Translations under genes and position numbers: made by a program
Part shown: in pieces, positions 1-9,110 of the stretch
Position numbering within the stretch: the first letter of the stretch is position 1
How the letters are laid out: every line of letters begins with the position of its first letter
Source of the DNA: Actinomycetota bacterium
GTDB taxonomy: Bacteria; Actinomycetota; Thermoleophilia; Solirubrobacterales; Solirubrobacteraceae
NCBI GenBank assembly: GCA_005884115.1
Contig: VAXW01000007.1
Location: 1 to 64,000 of the forward strand
Direction of reading: 5' to 3'
DNA length: 64,000 nucleotides
The notes under the pieces: model-generated
Told to the model about the DNA's origin: nothing
Database searches by the model: none
Seen by the model: only the letters and a program-made list of their open reading frames with translations

Positions 1-171
1 TGAGCCCCCGCGCACCGCACGACACTCTGGTCCGCCTACCGCGACCGGATGGATGACTGGAGCGCTTCCGCCCCCGGCTGGCTTGCCGTCAACGAGCCGG
101 CAGACGACCGCCCGAGCACCGTGACCCGAACCTTGACAGGGCCCGCTCCTTCATGGATGACACATCACAAA

Positions 172-216
172 GGGTGAGCGAGGGGATTCGAACCCCCGAC
201 CGCCTGGACCACAACC
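172..216 (-). tRNA. Truncated tRNA-His (GTG) 3' half, from anticodon loop to acceptor end; 5' half missing (att-like scar)
   Basis: Minus strand reads GGTTGTGGTCCAGGCGGTCGGGGGTTCGAATCCCCTCGCTCACCC: anticodon loop TTGTGGT, T-arm GGTTCGAATCC, acceptor 3' strand; no matching 5' acceptor, D-arm or 5' anticodon stem upstream. Confidence 0.75.
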
Positions 217-240
217 GCGCGGTCGCAGACTGGTCTGCAC

Positions 241-262
241 GCTCGCCTGGGCCCAGGCGAGC
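241..262. repeat. Perfect 22-bp palindrome GCTCGCCTGGGCCCAGGCGAGC
   Basis: Sequence equals its own reverse complement; lies between the tRNA-His scar and the 3' end of the 291-2146 gene. Confidence 0.9.
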
Positions 263-290
263 CGCAGCGCGTGCTCGCCGACGAGTAGGG

Positions 291-2146
291 CTATTCCGGC
301 TCGGGGTCGACGCCCAACTGCTGCTTCATCTCGTCCGCCGCCGCCTTGTAGCACCCCTGAACCCACTGCGGCCGCATCGGACCCTCGCGCGGGTGTGCCA
401 CGCGCACCCAGTTCCTCGGGGGGAGCTCGCGGAACCGGCTCGCGTGATAGTCAGCAAGCAGACCCGATAGCGGCGAGCGGCGCTCCTCGGCGATAGCGAC
501 GAGCGGCTCATAGTCATCGAGCGTCACGATCGTCCTAGCGGCGATGCGCTCGTCGACGAACGCGCGATCGCCGAGGTGGCGCTCGACGTAACGCCACAGC
601 ACGGGGAGCTGCACGATGCCGCCGCCCGCGAGCACAAGCACCGGCCACACTCGCCGGACCGGGCCCAGATCGAGGTTCGGGTACGGCACGTGTCCGGCGA
701 GGACATCCGCGGTCGCCCTAGAGAGTTGGACGAGCTTGTCTATGATCGCCTTCCCCAAGGCATCTGAGATCCGCCGCTCGTCGGCAAGGACGCGTGCGAG
801 GCGAGGCAGCCGACCGGAGAAGACCTCGACCAAAACCAGATCCTCTCCCTCGTCGATCGCGATGTCGGGGCTGCGCTTGGCGTCTCCATCGACAACGTAT
901 TCGACATCGCCATGCACGTTCGCACGACCATCTGGCTCGTTGCCTGACAGCGCCTCGCGCGTGACACGCACCACGTACGCCTCGCTGAGGGCTCCAACGA
1001 ACCCGGTGAACGTCGTGAGCAGCGTCTTGTTGTCCACCCTGTCCGGACACGCGGGCGGGCGTTGCCTGCGTCGAGCAGTCGGTAGTACACACCCGCCGTG
1101 AACCAGCTGAAGATCATCCTGGGCGAGATCAGGAACAGGCGCCCGTCCTCAAGGCGCAAAAACGGCCGCTGTTCGAAGGGCGCCCGGTCCCAGGACACGT
1201 GCTCAGAACTCGTGCCGGCCAGCGCAAACGCGCTTCGGAGCTCATCTCGCGTCGCCGAGAATCCCGCCGTCAGCCGCTGCTCATGCGCGCCCAACGGGCC
1301 GCTCCCCAACCATCCCGGCTGAAGACCAAGCTTGCGTCCCGGCAGGCCGACGTCTGGCTCTACCGCTTTCGAGACGATCGCAGCGGCGAAGCCGGCGGCA
1401 AGCTGCTCCGACAGCCCGACGCCGTAGTCGGAGCGGATCCAGTCCTCGAGCGGGCAAGCGTCCGGATGCCCGGCGAGCTGCGAGTCGTGCGCAAGACCTC
1501 GATATAGCGCGTACGCCCGTGCGATCGCGTCCCCTAAGTCCGGCTTCTCGTAGTAGGCGCCGCCTTGCACCGCGAACGCTGTCCAATCATCGAGCTGTTC
1601 TTCCTCGGCACCCGCCGGCGGAGGTGCGTCCGGCGCCCTGCTCGTGACAATGCCCGGGATCGCGAGCAGGGCGGTGAGCAGCGTGGATGTCTGCTGGCCA
1701 GTGAGGCCATCCTCGCCACGAGTGGGCGCGGCATGCTCCACCAACAGCCGTTGCAGCACCGTCAGGTAGCGCTCGTCGAAGACCAGCATCCCCGCTTCGC
1801 TTTCGACGAACCAGCGCAATCGCGTCAAGAGCTGGGAGTCCTCGTAAAGCTCGTGCGCCAGCGCCAGTTGAAACTCGGCGTCGTCGCTGTGGTGGAACAC
1901 CTCCGCGGCAAGCGCCGAGATGTGGACCATCGCAGGCTCAAAGGGGACGGTACTCAGGTTTCGCAGCACCTGCTCATAGGTCAACGGCACGAGCCCAAGA
2001 TCGCCCGGGTCGGGCGAGGCTCGCAGAGGGTTGATCTCGATCACCACCGCGTCGCGTGTTCTCCGGCGCAGGCGCGCCGTCGCCTGCCGCGGAATCCAAA
2101 GACCTCGGCACCGCGCGCGAGCCACGTATAGGCCGGGGAAATCCAT
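291..2146 (-). pseudogene. Frameshifted hypothetical protein with nuclease-like C-terminal domain (two ORFs, 740..2326 and 291..1037, in different frames)
   Basis: ORF ending ...FTAGVYYRLLDAGNARPRV continues in another frame as DRVDNKTLLTTFTGFVGALSEAYVVRV...SPDIAIDEGEDLVLVEVFSGR; lower GC than neighbours. Confidence 0.5.
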
Positions 2147-2339
2147 ACCGATCGAGTCTCGCAGGCGGGCAGCGCCATCCCGCGGCGCGGAACCCGCACG
2201 ACCGGAGAGGGCGCCTGCGTACCCTGCTGGCGCTCCAACCTCCGGCGATCGGCGGTCCGAGCGCCGCAGGTTCGAGAATAAATTGGAACGACATTGGAAC
2301 AATGGACGCCGCGAGGGCACCAGCATGCCCCAAAGAAAA

Positions 2340-2360
2340 CCCCGCTTGAGCGGGGCTTTT
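2340..2360 (-). terminator. Hairpin AAAACCCCGC-TTGA-GCGGGGCTTTT downstream of tRNA-fMet
   Basis: 6-bp GC stem, 4-nt loop, flanking A and T tracts. Confidence 0.75.
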
Positions 2361-2365
2361 CGCTA

Positions 2366-2439
<74 letters not shown>

Positions 2440-2600
2440 TCGCTCTACATGTTCTAGCAAAAAACCCCGCCACGATCGAGGTTGGAACGCGATTGGTTTC
2501 GGTCGCAAAAGAACCCGCCGGGCGGGCGCTCGCCGGGCAGCGTGGCCAGCCAGAGGATGCCCACGCAGCTCCAGTCGCTCACAGCTCTAGCATCTCGCGC

Positions 2601-3539
2601 GTGCGCGTCGCGGTGATCGATATCGGGACCAACTCGACGCGCCTCTTGATCGCCGAGATCGATCGCGCGCGTGCGAGCGTTTCCGAGCTGCTTCGCCGCT
2701 CGCGCGTGACGCGCCTCGGCGATGGACTCGAGTCCAGCGGCGCGCTCGCCGATGCCGCCGTCGGGCGCGTGCTCGAGACGCTGCGCGAATACCGGCTCGC
2801 GATGGACGAGCACGACGTCCGCTCAAATCTCGCCGTGCTGACCTCAGCGGTCCGCGACGCAGCCAACGGCGAGCAGTTCGCAGCGCGCGTGCGCAGCCAG
2901 TTCGAGCTCGACGCGCACGTCCTCACCGGCGAGGAGGAGGCGCAGCTCACCTTCCTCGGGGCGATGTCCGATCAGGCGAACAGCGGCGCGGCGCGGACCG
3001 TCGAGACCGTCGTGGTCGACGTCGGCGGGGGCTCGACCGAGTTCATCGTCGGATCCTCGCGCACCGCCACCTATCACGCCTCGCTTCCGCTCGGCGTCGT
3101 GCGCATCAGCGAGCGCCACATCCACTCCGATCCTCCGGCACGCACCGAGCTCGACGCCCTAGCCGCAGATGCGCGCGCGATTCTCGCGCAGGGCCTCTCG
3201 CCCGAGGCCAAGACGGGCGTCAGCCGCGGGATCGCCGTCGCCGGCACCGCGACCTCGGCCGCGTCCATCGACCAGGAGCTCGACGCCTATGACCCCGAGC
3301 GAGTGCACGGTTACGAGCTCGCGCTCGCGACCGTCGACGCTCTGCTCGCGCGCTTGGCCGACATGACCGAATCCGAGCGCCGCGCCGTCGCCGGCCTCAA
3401 CCCCGACCGCGCTCCGACGATCGTCGCCGGGATGGTGCTGCTGGGCGAATCGCTGCGGGCATTCGGCCTGGACCGCGTAAGAGTCTCAGAGCACGACATC
3501 CTGCACGGAGGCGCCCTGCGGCTCGCCGGCCTCGGCTGA
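2601..3539 (+). CDS. Ppx/GppA phosphatase family protein
   Basis: VRVAVIDIGTNSTRLLIAE..., VVVDVGGGSTEF motif; GTG start. Confidence 0.88.
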   Translation: MRVAVIDIGTNSTRLLIAEIDRARASVSELLRRSRVTRLGDGLESSGALADAAVGRVLETLREYRLAMDEHDVRSNLAVLTSAVRDAANGEQFAARVRSQFELDAHVLTGEEEAQLTFLGAMSDQANSGAARTVETVVVDVGGGSTEFIVGSSRTATYHASLPLGVVRISERHIHSDPPARTELDALAADARAILAQGLSPEAKTGVSRGIAVAGTATSAASIDQELDAYDPERVHGYELALATVDALLARLADMTESERRAVAGLNPDRAPTIVAGMVLLGESLRAFGLDRVRVSEHDILHGGALRLAGLG

Positions 3540-3552
3540 GGCAGTCGCGGCG

Positions 3553-5217
3553 CTACGCGAGGTTGGCCTTGCGGGGATAGGCGACGCTCGGGTCGGTGAG
3601 CACGTTCACGAGCGCCGGCCGACCCGCCGCGAGCGCGCGTTCGAGCGCCGGGCGCAACTCATCGGGGCGGCGCACCAGCTCGCCGTGGCCGCCCAGCGCC
3701 TCGACCACCTTCTCATACCGCGTCTCCGCCCGCAGCTCTGCCGCCACCGAGTAGCCGTAGAGGAACTCCATCGGGTGCTTCTCGAGCCCCCAGATGCCGT
3801 TGTTCCCCATCACGCCCACCACGTCGACGCCGTGACGCGCGAGCGTGTCGAACTCCATGCCCGCGAAGCCGAACGCGCCGTCGCCCAGCAGCAGGACCAC
3901 CTGGCGCTGAGGATGCGCGAGCTTCGCCGCCAGCGCATATCCCGGCCCCGTCCCCAAGCAGCCGAACGGCCCCGGGTCAAGCCAGCAACCCGGCTGGTGG
4001 CTGTCGATCACCCGGCCCGCGTAGGAGACGAAGTCGCCGCCGTCGCCGATCACGATCGCGTCGCGGTCGAGAACCGCCCCGAGCTCCGCGTAGATCCGCA
4101 TCGGGTGAAGCGGCGCGCGCTCGTCCTCGCGCTCCGCGCGCTCGTCCTCGCGACGCTCGGCCTCGATGCCGCGGAGCTCCGAGATCCAGTCCGCGCTCTC
4201 GAGCGCTCCGTCGCCGGTCGCGGCCAGCAGTCCAGAGAGCGTCTCCTGCAGGCTTCCGTAGCACTCCGCCGCCACTGAGCGCGGGTGCGCGCGCTCGGTT
4301 TCGGCGCTGTCGACGACGACGATCTCCGTCTCATCGCCAAACGCGCCCCCGAAGCCGAGGCGGAAGTCCATCGGCACCCCGATCACCAGCGCCACGTCCG
4401 CGCCCTTCAACGCGTGCCCGCGCGCGCGAGAGAAGAACAACTCGTGATCAGCCGCCACGCAACCGCGCGCCAGGCCATTCAGGAACGCAGGGATCCGCAG
4501 CGCCCCTATCAGCCCCAGCAGCGCGGACTCGCCGCGACCCCAGTAGAGATCAGAGCCGGCCATCACAACCGGGCGTTCAGCGCCGCCGAGCAGCTCCGCC
4601 GCTCGCTCGATCGCTTTCTCATCCGCACGCGGCGCCTCGTGGCGCACTGCTTCGTACTCCTCAGAAGGCTCCGACTCGGCCGCCTCCATGAACACGTAGT
4701 CCAGCGGGAAGTCGACAAATGTCGGCCCTCCGTGCGACTCGAGCGCCACCGCGAAGGCCATGTCCACCAGCGGCGAGATCTCCTCGGTCGCCCCCGCCGT
4801 CGCCGCGAACTTCGTCAGGGGCCGCACAAACGGCACGTGGTCGATCTCCTGCAACGACCCCTGCCCCCAGCGAAGCGCGGGCGCGCGGCCGCCGAGCACC
4901 ACCATCGGCGAATGGTTCGCCTGCGCGGAGGCGAGGGCGCTCATCCCGTTGGTCACGCCCGGTCCAGCCGTCAGCGCACACACGCCCGCCTCGCGCGTGA
5001 CCTTCGCCCAGCCCTCAGCCGCGAAAGCCGCCGTCGACTCGTGGCGCACGTCCACGATCTCGATCCCCTCCGCGCGGCAGCCGTCATAGATGGAGAACAG
5101 ATGTCCACCCGAGAGCGTGAACAGCTTGCTCACGCCGTGCGCCTTCAAGCGCCTGGCGACGAGCCGCCCCCCGTGGAAGGTCTGCGTGTCCTGCTCGGCG
5201 TCCCGCGTGGTCGACAT
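3553..5217 (-). CDS. Thiamine pyrophosphate-dependent enzyme, acetolactate synthase large subunit-like
   Basis: N-terminal [38 protein letters not shown] and C-terminal [17 protein letters not shown]; start at MSTTRDAEQ. Confidence 0.85.
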   Translation of the reverse strand: MSTTRDAEQDTQTFHGGRLVARRLKAHGVSKLFTLSGGHLFSIYDGCRAEGIEIVDVRHESTAAFAAEGWAKVTREAGVCALTAGPGVTNGMSALASAQANHSPMVVLGGRAPALRWGQGSLQEIDHVPFVRPLTKFAATAGATEEISPLVDMAFAVALESHGGPTFVDFPLDYVFMEAAESEPSEEYEAVRHEAPRADEKAIERAAELLGGAERPVVMAGSDLYWGRGESALLGLIGALRIPAFLNGLARGCVAADHELFFSRARGHALKGADVALVIGVPMDFRLGFGGAFGDETEIVVVDSAETERAHPRSVAAECYGSLQETLSGLLAATGDGALESADWISELRGIEAERREDERAEREDERAPLHPMRIYAELGAVLDRDAIVIGDGGDFVSYAGRVIDSHQPGCWLDPGPFGCLGTGPGYALAAKLAHPQRQVVLLLGDGAFGFAGMEFDTLARHGVDVVGVMGNNGIWGLEKHPMEFLYGYSVAAELRAETRYEKVVEALGGHGELVRRPDELRPALERALAAGRPALVNVLTDPSVAYPRKANLA

Positions 5218-5358
5218 CGACGGCGACTCTACCTGCTCCGCGCCCGCGCGTGCCTCGAATCGCGCGCCCACCGCCCGTGCGGGCGTGCAGCCATGCCGCA
5301 TGGGCGCGACTTGAGCGCACACGGCGACGTCTCTGGACACGCCCGGCACAGCAGGCGA

Positions 5359-5442
5359 TGCCCGGGGCGAGATTCGAACTCGCATGGCCTCTCGGCCCGC
5401 GGATTTTAAGTCCGCTGCGTATGCCCATTCCGCCACCCGGGC
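5359..5442 (-). tRNA. tRNA-Leu (TAA)
   Basis: GCCCGGGTGGCGGAATGGGCATACGC..GACTTAAAATC..long variable arm..GAGTTCGAATCTC..GCCCCGGGCA. Confidence 0.93.
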
Positions 5443-5571
5443 CTGCGCCGGCCAGTCTACGCCGCCGCCGAGCGAGCCAATGCGCACATGTCCGCCCCCG
5501 GCGCGAGCGAAACTAGCCGGTTGCTACGGTGTCAAGGAGGGTACGGCTCCGGTACGAGGATTGGACGGCTT

Positions 5572-7227
5572 GTGGAGGCCTCCGCATTTACACACGCAAG
5601 CGCGCTGCCCGGTCTGCGGGGCCCCTCGGCTCTGCTGCGCCTGCAGTCAGACGAACGCCTGATCGCGCTCACGCGGGGCGGCAATCACGCCGCCTTCGAG
5701 ATCCTCTGCTCGCGCTACCACTCGCGGCTTCTGTCCTTCTGCCGCCACATGCTCGCCTCGCGCGAGGACGCCGAGGATGTTCTGCAGGAGGTCTTCGCCG
5801 CCGCCTTCAACGCCGTGCTCGCCGACGAGCGCGAGATCAACGTGCGGCCGTGGCTGTACCGCATCGCGCGCAACCGCTCGCTGAACCACCTGCGCCGCGC
5901 CACGGCGGTCGGCGTCGACTCGATGGACGTGCACTTCGCCGATCACGGCCTCTCCACAAGTGACCGCGCGATCCGCCGCGAGAGCTTCCGTGAGCTGCTC
6001 TCCGACGTCCACAAGCTGCCTGAGACGCAGCGCACCGCGCTGCTGCTGCGCGAGATCGACGCACTCTCCTACGAGCAGATCGCGCACGCCATGGAGACCA
6101 CCGTCCCGTCGGTCAAGTCGCTGCTCGTACGGGCCCGCATCTCGCTCGCCGAGGCCGCCGAGGCGCGCAGGCTCAGCTGCGAGGAAGTGCGCCACGAGCT
6201 GGGCGAAGCGGCCGAGGGGCTGATCAAGCTCAGCCCGCCCGCGCGCCGCCACGTGCGCGGCTGCGACCGTTGCCGCTTCTTCAAGAAGCATCTGCGCCAG
6301 AACAACCACGCGCTCGCCGCCATGCTGCCGGTTGGGCCGCTCGTGCTCGCCAAGAAACTTATCTTCGCCAAGCTCACGGCCTCGGCCAGCAGCGCGCACG
6401 TAGCCGGCGGCGCCGGCGCAAGCGTTGGAGCCGGCGCCGTGGCGAGCGCTGGGGCCGCGGGCGCGGGCAGCACCGCGGGCAGCATCTTCACGCTCGGAGC
6501 CGGAGCGCTCACGTCCAAGGCCGTAGCCGGCCTGGCAGCAGCCGCGATCGTCAGCGCGGGCGCGGTCGCCGCCGACAAGGTCGTCGTCGTCCACAATCCC
6601 CACCACGCGCGCCTCGCATCGAGCTCGGCGAGCGCAGCGGCTGAGGCGACGCGGCCGATCGTTGTCAGCCAGCGCTCGCAGCCCGTGAGCGTCGCGCGAC
6701 GCAGCGCTGCGGGCGCTCACACACAGGCCCACCGCAAGACCGAGGCCACGAGCGCCGCCGCCGTCAAGACAGAGGCCACCACTCCTGCCGCCGCGCCGGC
6801 CGCGCCGGCGCAGGCGGCTCCTCCCCCCACATCCACAGCGCCGCAACCTGCACCCACCCAGGTCACCGAGGTGACCAGTGAAACCACGCAGCTGCCAACC
6901 GCCGCGACTGCGCCAGCGCCGCCACCCGCCGAAGGCAGCGCAGCCCTGCCCGAAACGGCGCCTCCACCCGAACCGCCGTCGACGAGGCCGACCGCACCCG
7001 CGCCCGCTCCCGCCCCTAGCGGCGAAGCTGCATCGGCGCCGCCCGCCGCCCCGGCGCTCCCGCAGGAGGTGGCCAGCGCCCCCCAGCAGCAGACCAGCAC
7101 GCCGACCGCAGCGCCCGCTCACCCGCGCCACCAGCGCACTTCCGCGCGGGTGCTCAGCCGCCGGGACTCTCGCGCCGGCCTAGTGCAGGGTAAACGTCTT
7201 CAGCGGCCTCAAGAGCACACCCGCTGA
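5572..7227 (+). CDS. ECF-type RNA polymerase sigma factor with fused ZAS anti-sigma-like motif, TM segment and Pro/Ala-rich C-terminal tail
   Basis: Sigma r2/r4 (EDAEDVLQEVFAAAF, LPETQRTALLLREIDALSYEQIA), then HVRGCDRC (HxxxCxxC), hydrophobic ALTSKAVAGLAAAAIVSAGAVAA, then P/A/T-rich tail; start codon uncertain (GTG 5572 proposed). Confidence 0.85.
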   Translation: MEASAFTHASALPGLRGPSALLRLQSDERLIALTRGGNHAAFEILCSRYHSRLLSFCRHMLASREDAEDVLQEVFAAAFNAVLADEREINVRPWLYRIARNRSLNHLRRATAVGVDSMDVHFADHGLSTSDRAIRRESFRELLSDVHKLPETQRTALLLREIDALSYEQIAHAMETTVPSVKSLLVRARISLAEAAEARRLSCEEVRHELGEAAEGLIKLSPPARRHVRGCDRCRFFKKHLRQNNHALAAMLPVGPLVLAKKLIFAKLTASASSAHVAGGAGASVGAGAVASAGAAGAGSTAGSIFTLGAGALTSKAVAGLAAAAIVSAGAVAADKVVVVHNPHHARLASSSASAAAEATRPIVVSQRSQPVSVARRSAAGAHTQAHRKTEATSAAAVKTEATTPAAAPAAPAQAAPPPTSTAPQPAPTQVTEVTSETTQLPTAATAPAPPPAEGSAALPETAPPPEPPSTRPTAPAPAPAPSGEAASAPPAAPALPQEVASAPQQQTSTPTAAPAHPRHQRTSARVLSRRDSRAGLVQGKRLQRPQEHTR

Positions 7228-7848
7228 GGCCACTTCCAACGGTGAGCTGACCTGCCGGCTGGCGGTCGGTGTCGTGAGCATCGTGATCTCCACGCCCTTG
7301 CGAACATGCGGGCGCTGGGCAAGCAGGAACACGTCGCGGCCGAACATCGTCTGGCCGTCCACCGTGGCCGTGAACATCACGTTGTAGGCGGGAACCTTGT
7401 TGACGCGCGTCTTGCCCTCCGCCCGCAACACGAAGTCGCGGTAGCGTGCCGCCAGCGCGCTGATCCGGCGCGAGGCGAACACCGGTAGCTCTCCCGAGAG
7501 CCATCCTGCATAGGGCGGCAGCTGCAGCGGGGCGACGGCAAAGGAGTCCTCGAGCCTCCCGTCGCGGCCCAAGCGCTCGACCTTGACGTAACCCCCCGCG
7601 TCGGGCTGAGCCCTGAACAGGCCGCGGTAGCTGAAGCTGAACGGCGCCGCTCCACCGCGCGAGTAGTGGGCGTTCTCGAGCGTCAGCGCCAACGCCACCG
7701 CGAGCACCACGAGCCCCGCGGCCGTCGCCCTCGCGAGAACACGCCCCGTCCGCGAGGCGGCTCGCCAGCGCGATGAGAGCAGCTGACCGAGCGTCGGCCC
7801 GTACTCCCGCTTGATCGGAAGCGCCCGAATCAACGCCGGCCGAGTCAC
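7180..7848 (-). CDS. Hypothetical single-pass membrane protein
   Basis: GTG start overlapping the upstream stop (GTGA); TM segment AGLVVLAVALALTL; soluble C-terminal domain. Confidence 0.7.
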   Translation of the reverse strand: MTRPALIRALPIKREYGPTLGQLLSSRWRAASRTGRVLARATAAGLVVLAVALALTLENAHYSRGGAAPFSFSYRGLFRAQPDAGGYVKVERLGRDGRLEDSFAVAPLQLPPYAGWLSGELPVFASRRISALAARYRDFVLRAEGKTRVNKVPAYNVMFTATVDGQTMFGRDVFLLAQRPHVRKGVEITMLTTPTASRQVSSPLEVASAGVLLRPLKTFTLH

Positions 7849-8126
7849 TCGCCGATTGAGAACAGCGCTTCCAGGTCGTGGCGCGAGTACGCCTCGAATG
7901 CAACCAGCGTCTGAGTCCGTGCGACGCCCGGCAACACGACGATCGCGCCCGTCACCACATCCGCCAGCTGCTCGTGATGGGGGACGCGCACGATCGCTAC
8001 AAAGTCCCACTCGCCCGTGACCGAATATGCCTCAGCTACGCCCTCGATGCCCGCCAGCTCCCCGCCGAGCGTCGAGAGCGCGTCGCGGTCGGCCTCGATC
8101 AGCACCACTGCGTTGGTCATCGTCAT
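7845..8126 (-). CDS. Lrp/AsnC ligand-binding (RAM) domain-only protein
   Basis: MTMTNAVVLIEADRDALSTLGGELAGIEGVAEAYSVTGEWDFVAIVRV.. stand-alone RAM domain, no HTH. Confidence 0.85.
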   Translation of the reverse strand: MTMTNAVVLIEADRDALSTLGGELAGIEGVAEAYSVTGEWDFVAIVRVPHHEQLADVVTGAIVVLPGVARTQTLVAFEAYSRHDLEALFSIGE

Positions 8127-8245
8127 CTCACTCGCCTTACCAGTAGCCCATTCTCACAGGTGGCTGCGCAGCCGCACGCCCGCTCGATCGACGTGCTCCT
8201 CAGAAGCAACGGGTGCAGGCGCAGATCTCTTGGATGCAGCTGCCC

Positions 8246-9049
8246 TCAGGCCAGGCGCGCGGAGGCGCGGTGCAGGCCGATTCCGAACAGGGCCCCCAGC
8301 GCCCCGCCTGTGAGCCCCGCCAGCCAGCTCACCTCCGGACGTGCGAACGGCACCGCCAGAAGCACCGCGGCCAGCGCGCCCGTGCCCAGCAGGTCGCCCT
8401 CGTAGTACTCGCCCGCTCGCGCCGCCGCCAGGTCCGGGATCGACCACGCGGCCAGCAGCGCAAGCGCCCCCGCGTTGGCTCCGCTCACGAGCGCGAACGG
8501 ATACGCCGCGAGCGCCACCAGAGCACCCGTCGCGCCGGCGCCCAGGAACAGCGCCAGCAGCACCGCCGGGCCGTGGCGCCGCTCCACCAGCCACCCGAAC
8601 AGCGCCACTACCACGAGCGCCGCAAACTCATACCAGCCGTTTTCATACGTGAACTGGCTGCTCAGAAGCTTCCACCAATCCCCGTGCAGGGGACCTTCGA
8701 TCATCATCTGATCGAGGCGCACGAATCCGCCCCGCCACGCAATCCACGCTCCGCAGCTGAGCGCGACCACGGTGATGGTCGCGAAGGGCCGCGATTCCGC
8801 ACCCAGGCGCGCCCAGGCCGGCGGCCGGCGGGGCTCTAGCAGCGTCGCTTCGCGCCGGCGCGCGGGGCGTGCCCGCAGGCGCGCGATCAGCCCCGCAGAG
8901 CCCCTCCTACCCCTGCGCGCAGTCTCGCGCGGGATCTTCGGCGCGCGCTGGCGCAGACGGTGCCCGCAGTACGGACACTCCGTTATGTAGGGGCTTACCT
9001 CTGACCCGCAGTGCTTGCAGACGACGAACAGATCCGCACCAGAGGACAT
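8246..9049 (-). CDS. Rhomboid-fold membrane protein with N-terminal zinc ribbon; likely catalytically inactive
   Basis: CKHCGSEVSPYITECPYCGHR N-term; rhomboid-like TM order (WWKLLSSQFTYENGW..ALFGWLVERRHG..SGANAGALALLAAW..WLAGLTGGALGALFG). Confidence 0.75.
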   Translation of the reverse strand: MSSGADLFVVCKHCGSEVSPYITECPYCGHRLRQRAPKIPRETARRGRRGSAGLIARLRARPARRREATLLEPRRPPAWARLGAESRPFATITVVALSCGAWIAWRGGFVRLDQMMIEGPLHGDWWKLLSSQFTYENGWYEFAALVVVALFGWLVERRHGPAVLLALFLGAGATGALVALAAYPFALVSGANAGALALLAAWSIPDLAAARAGEYYEGDLLGTGALAAVLLAVPFARPEVSWLAGLTGGALGALFGIGLHRASARLA

Positions 9050-9110
9050 CGCTGATCCATTCTAAGGACCTCTGAACCCCGGCCGGTGCGCCTCTGGAAT
9101 ACTGGGGGCC

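Noticed and set aside
1-170. Possible C-terminal fragment of a gene entering from the left edge
   Set aside because: No frame gives a recognisable protein; not enough sequence
5218-5487. N-terminal extension of the acetolactate synthase-like ORF
   Set aside because: Overlaps tRNA-Leu; protein most likely starts at MSTTRDAEQ (5217)
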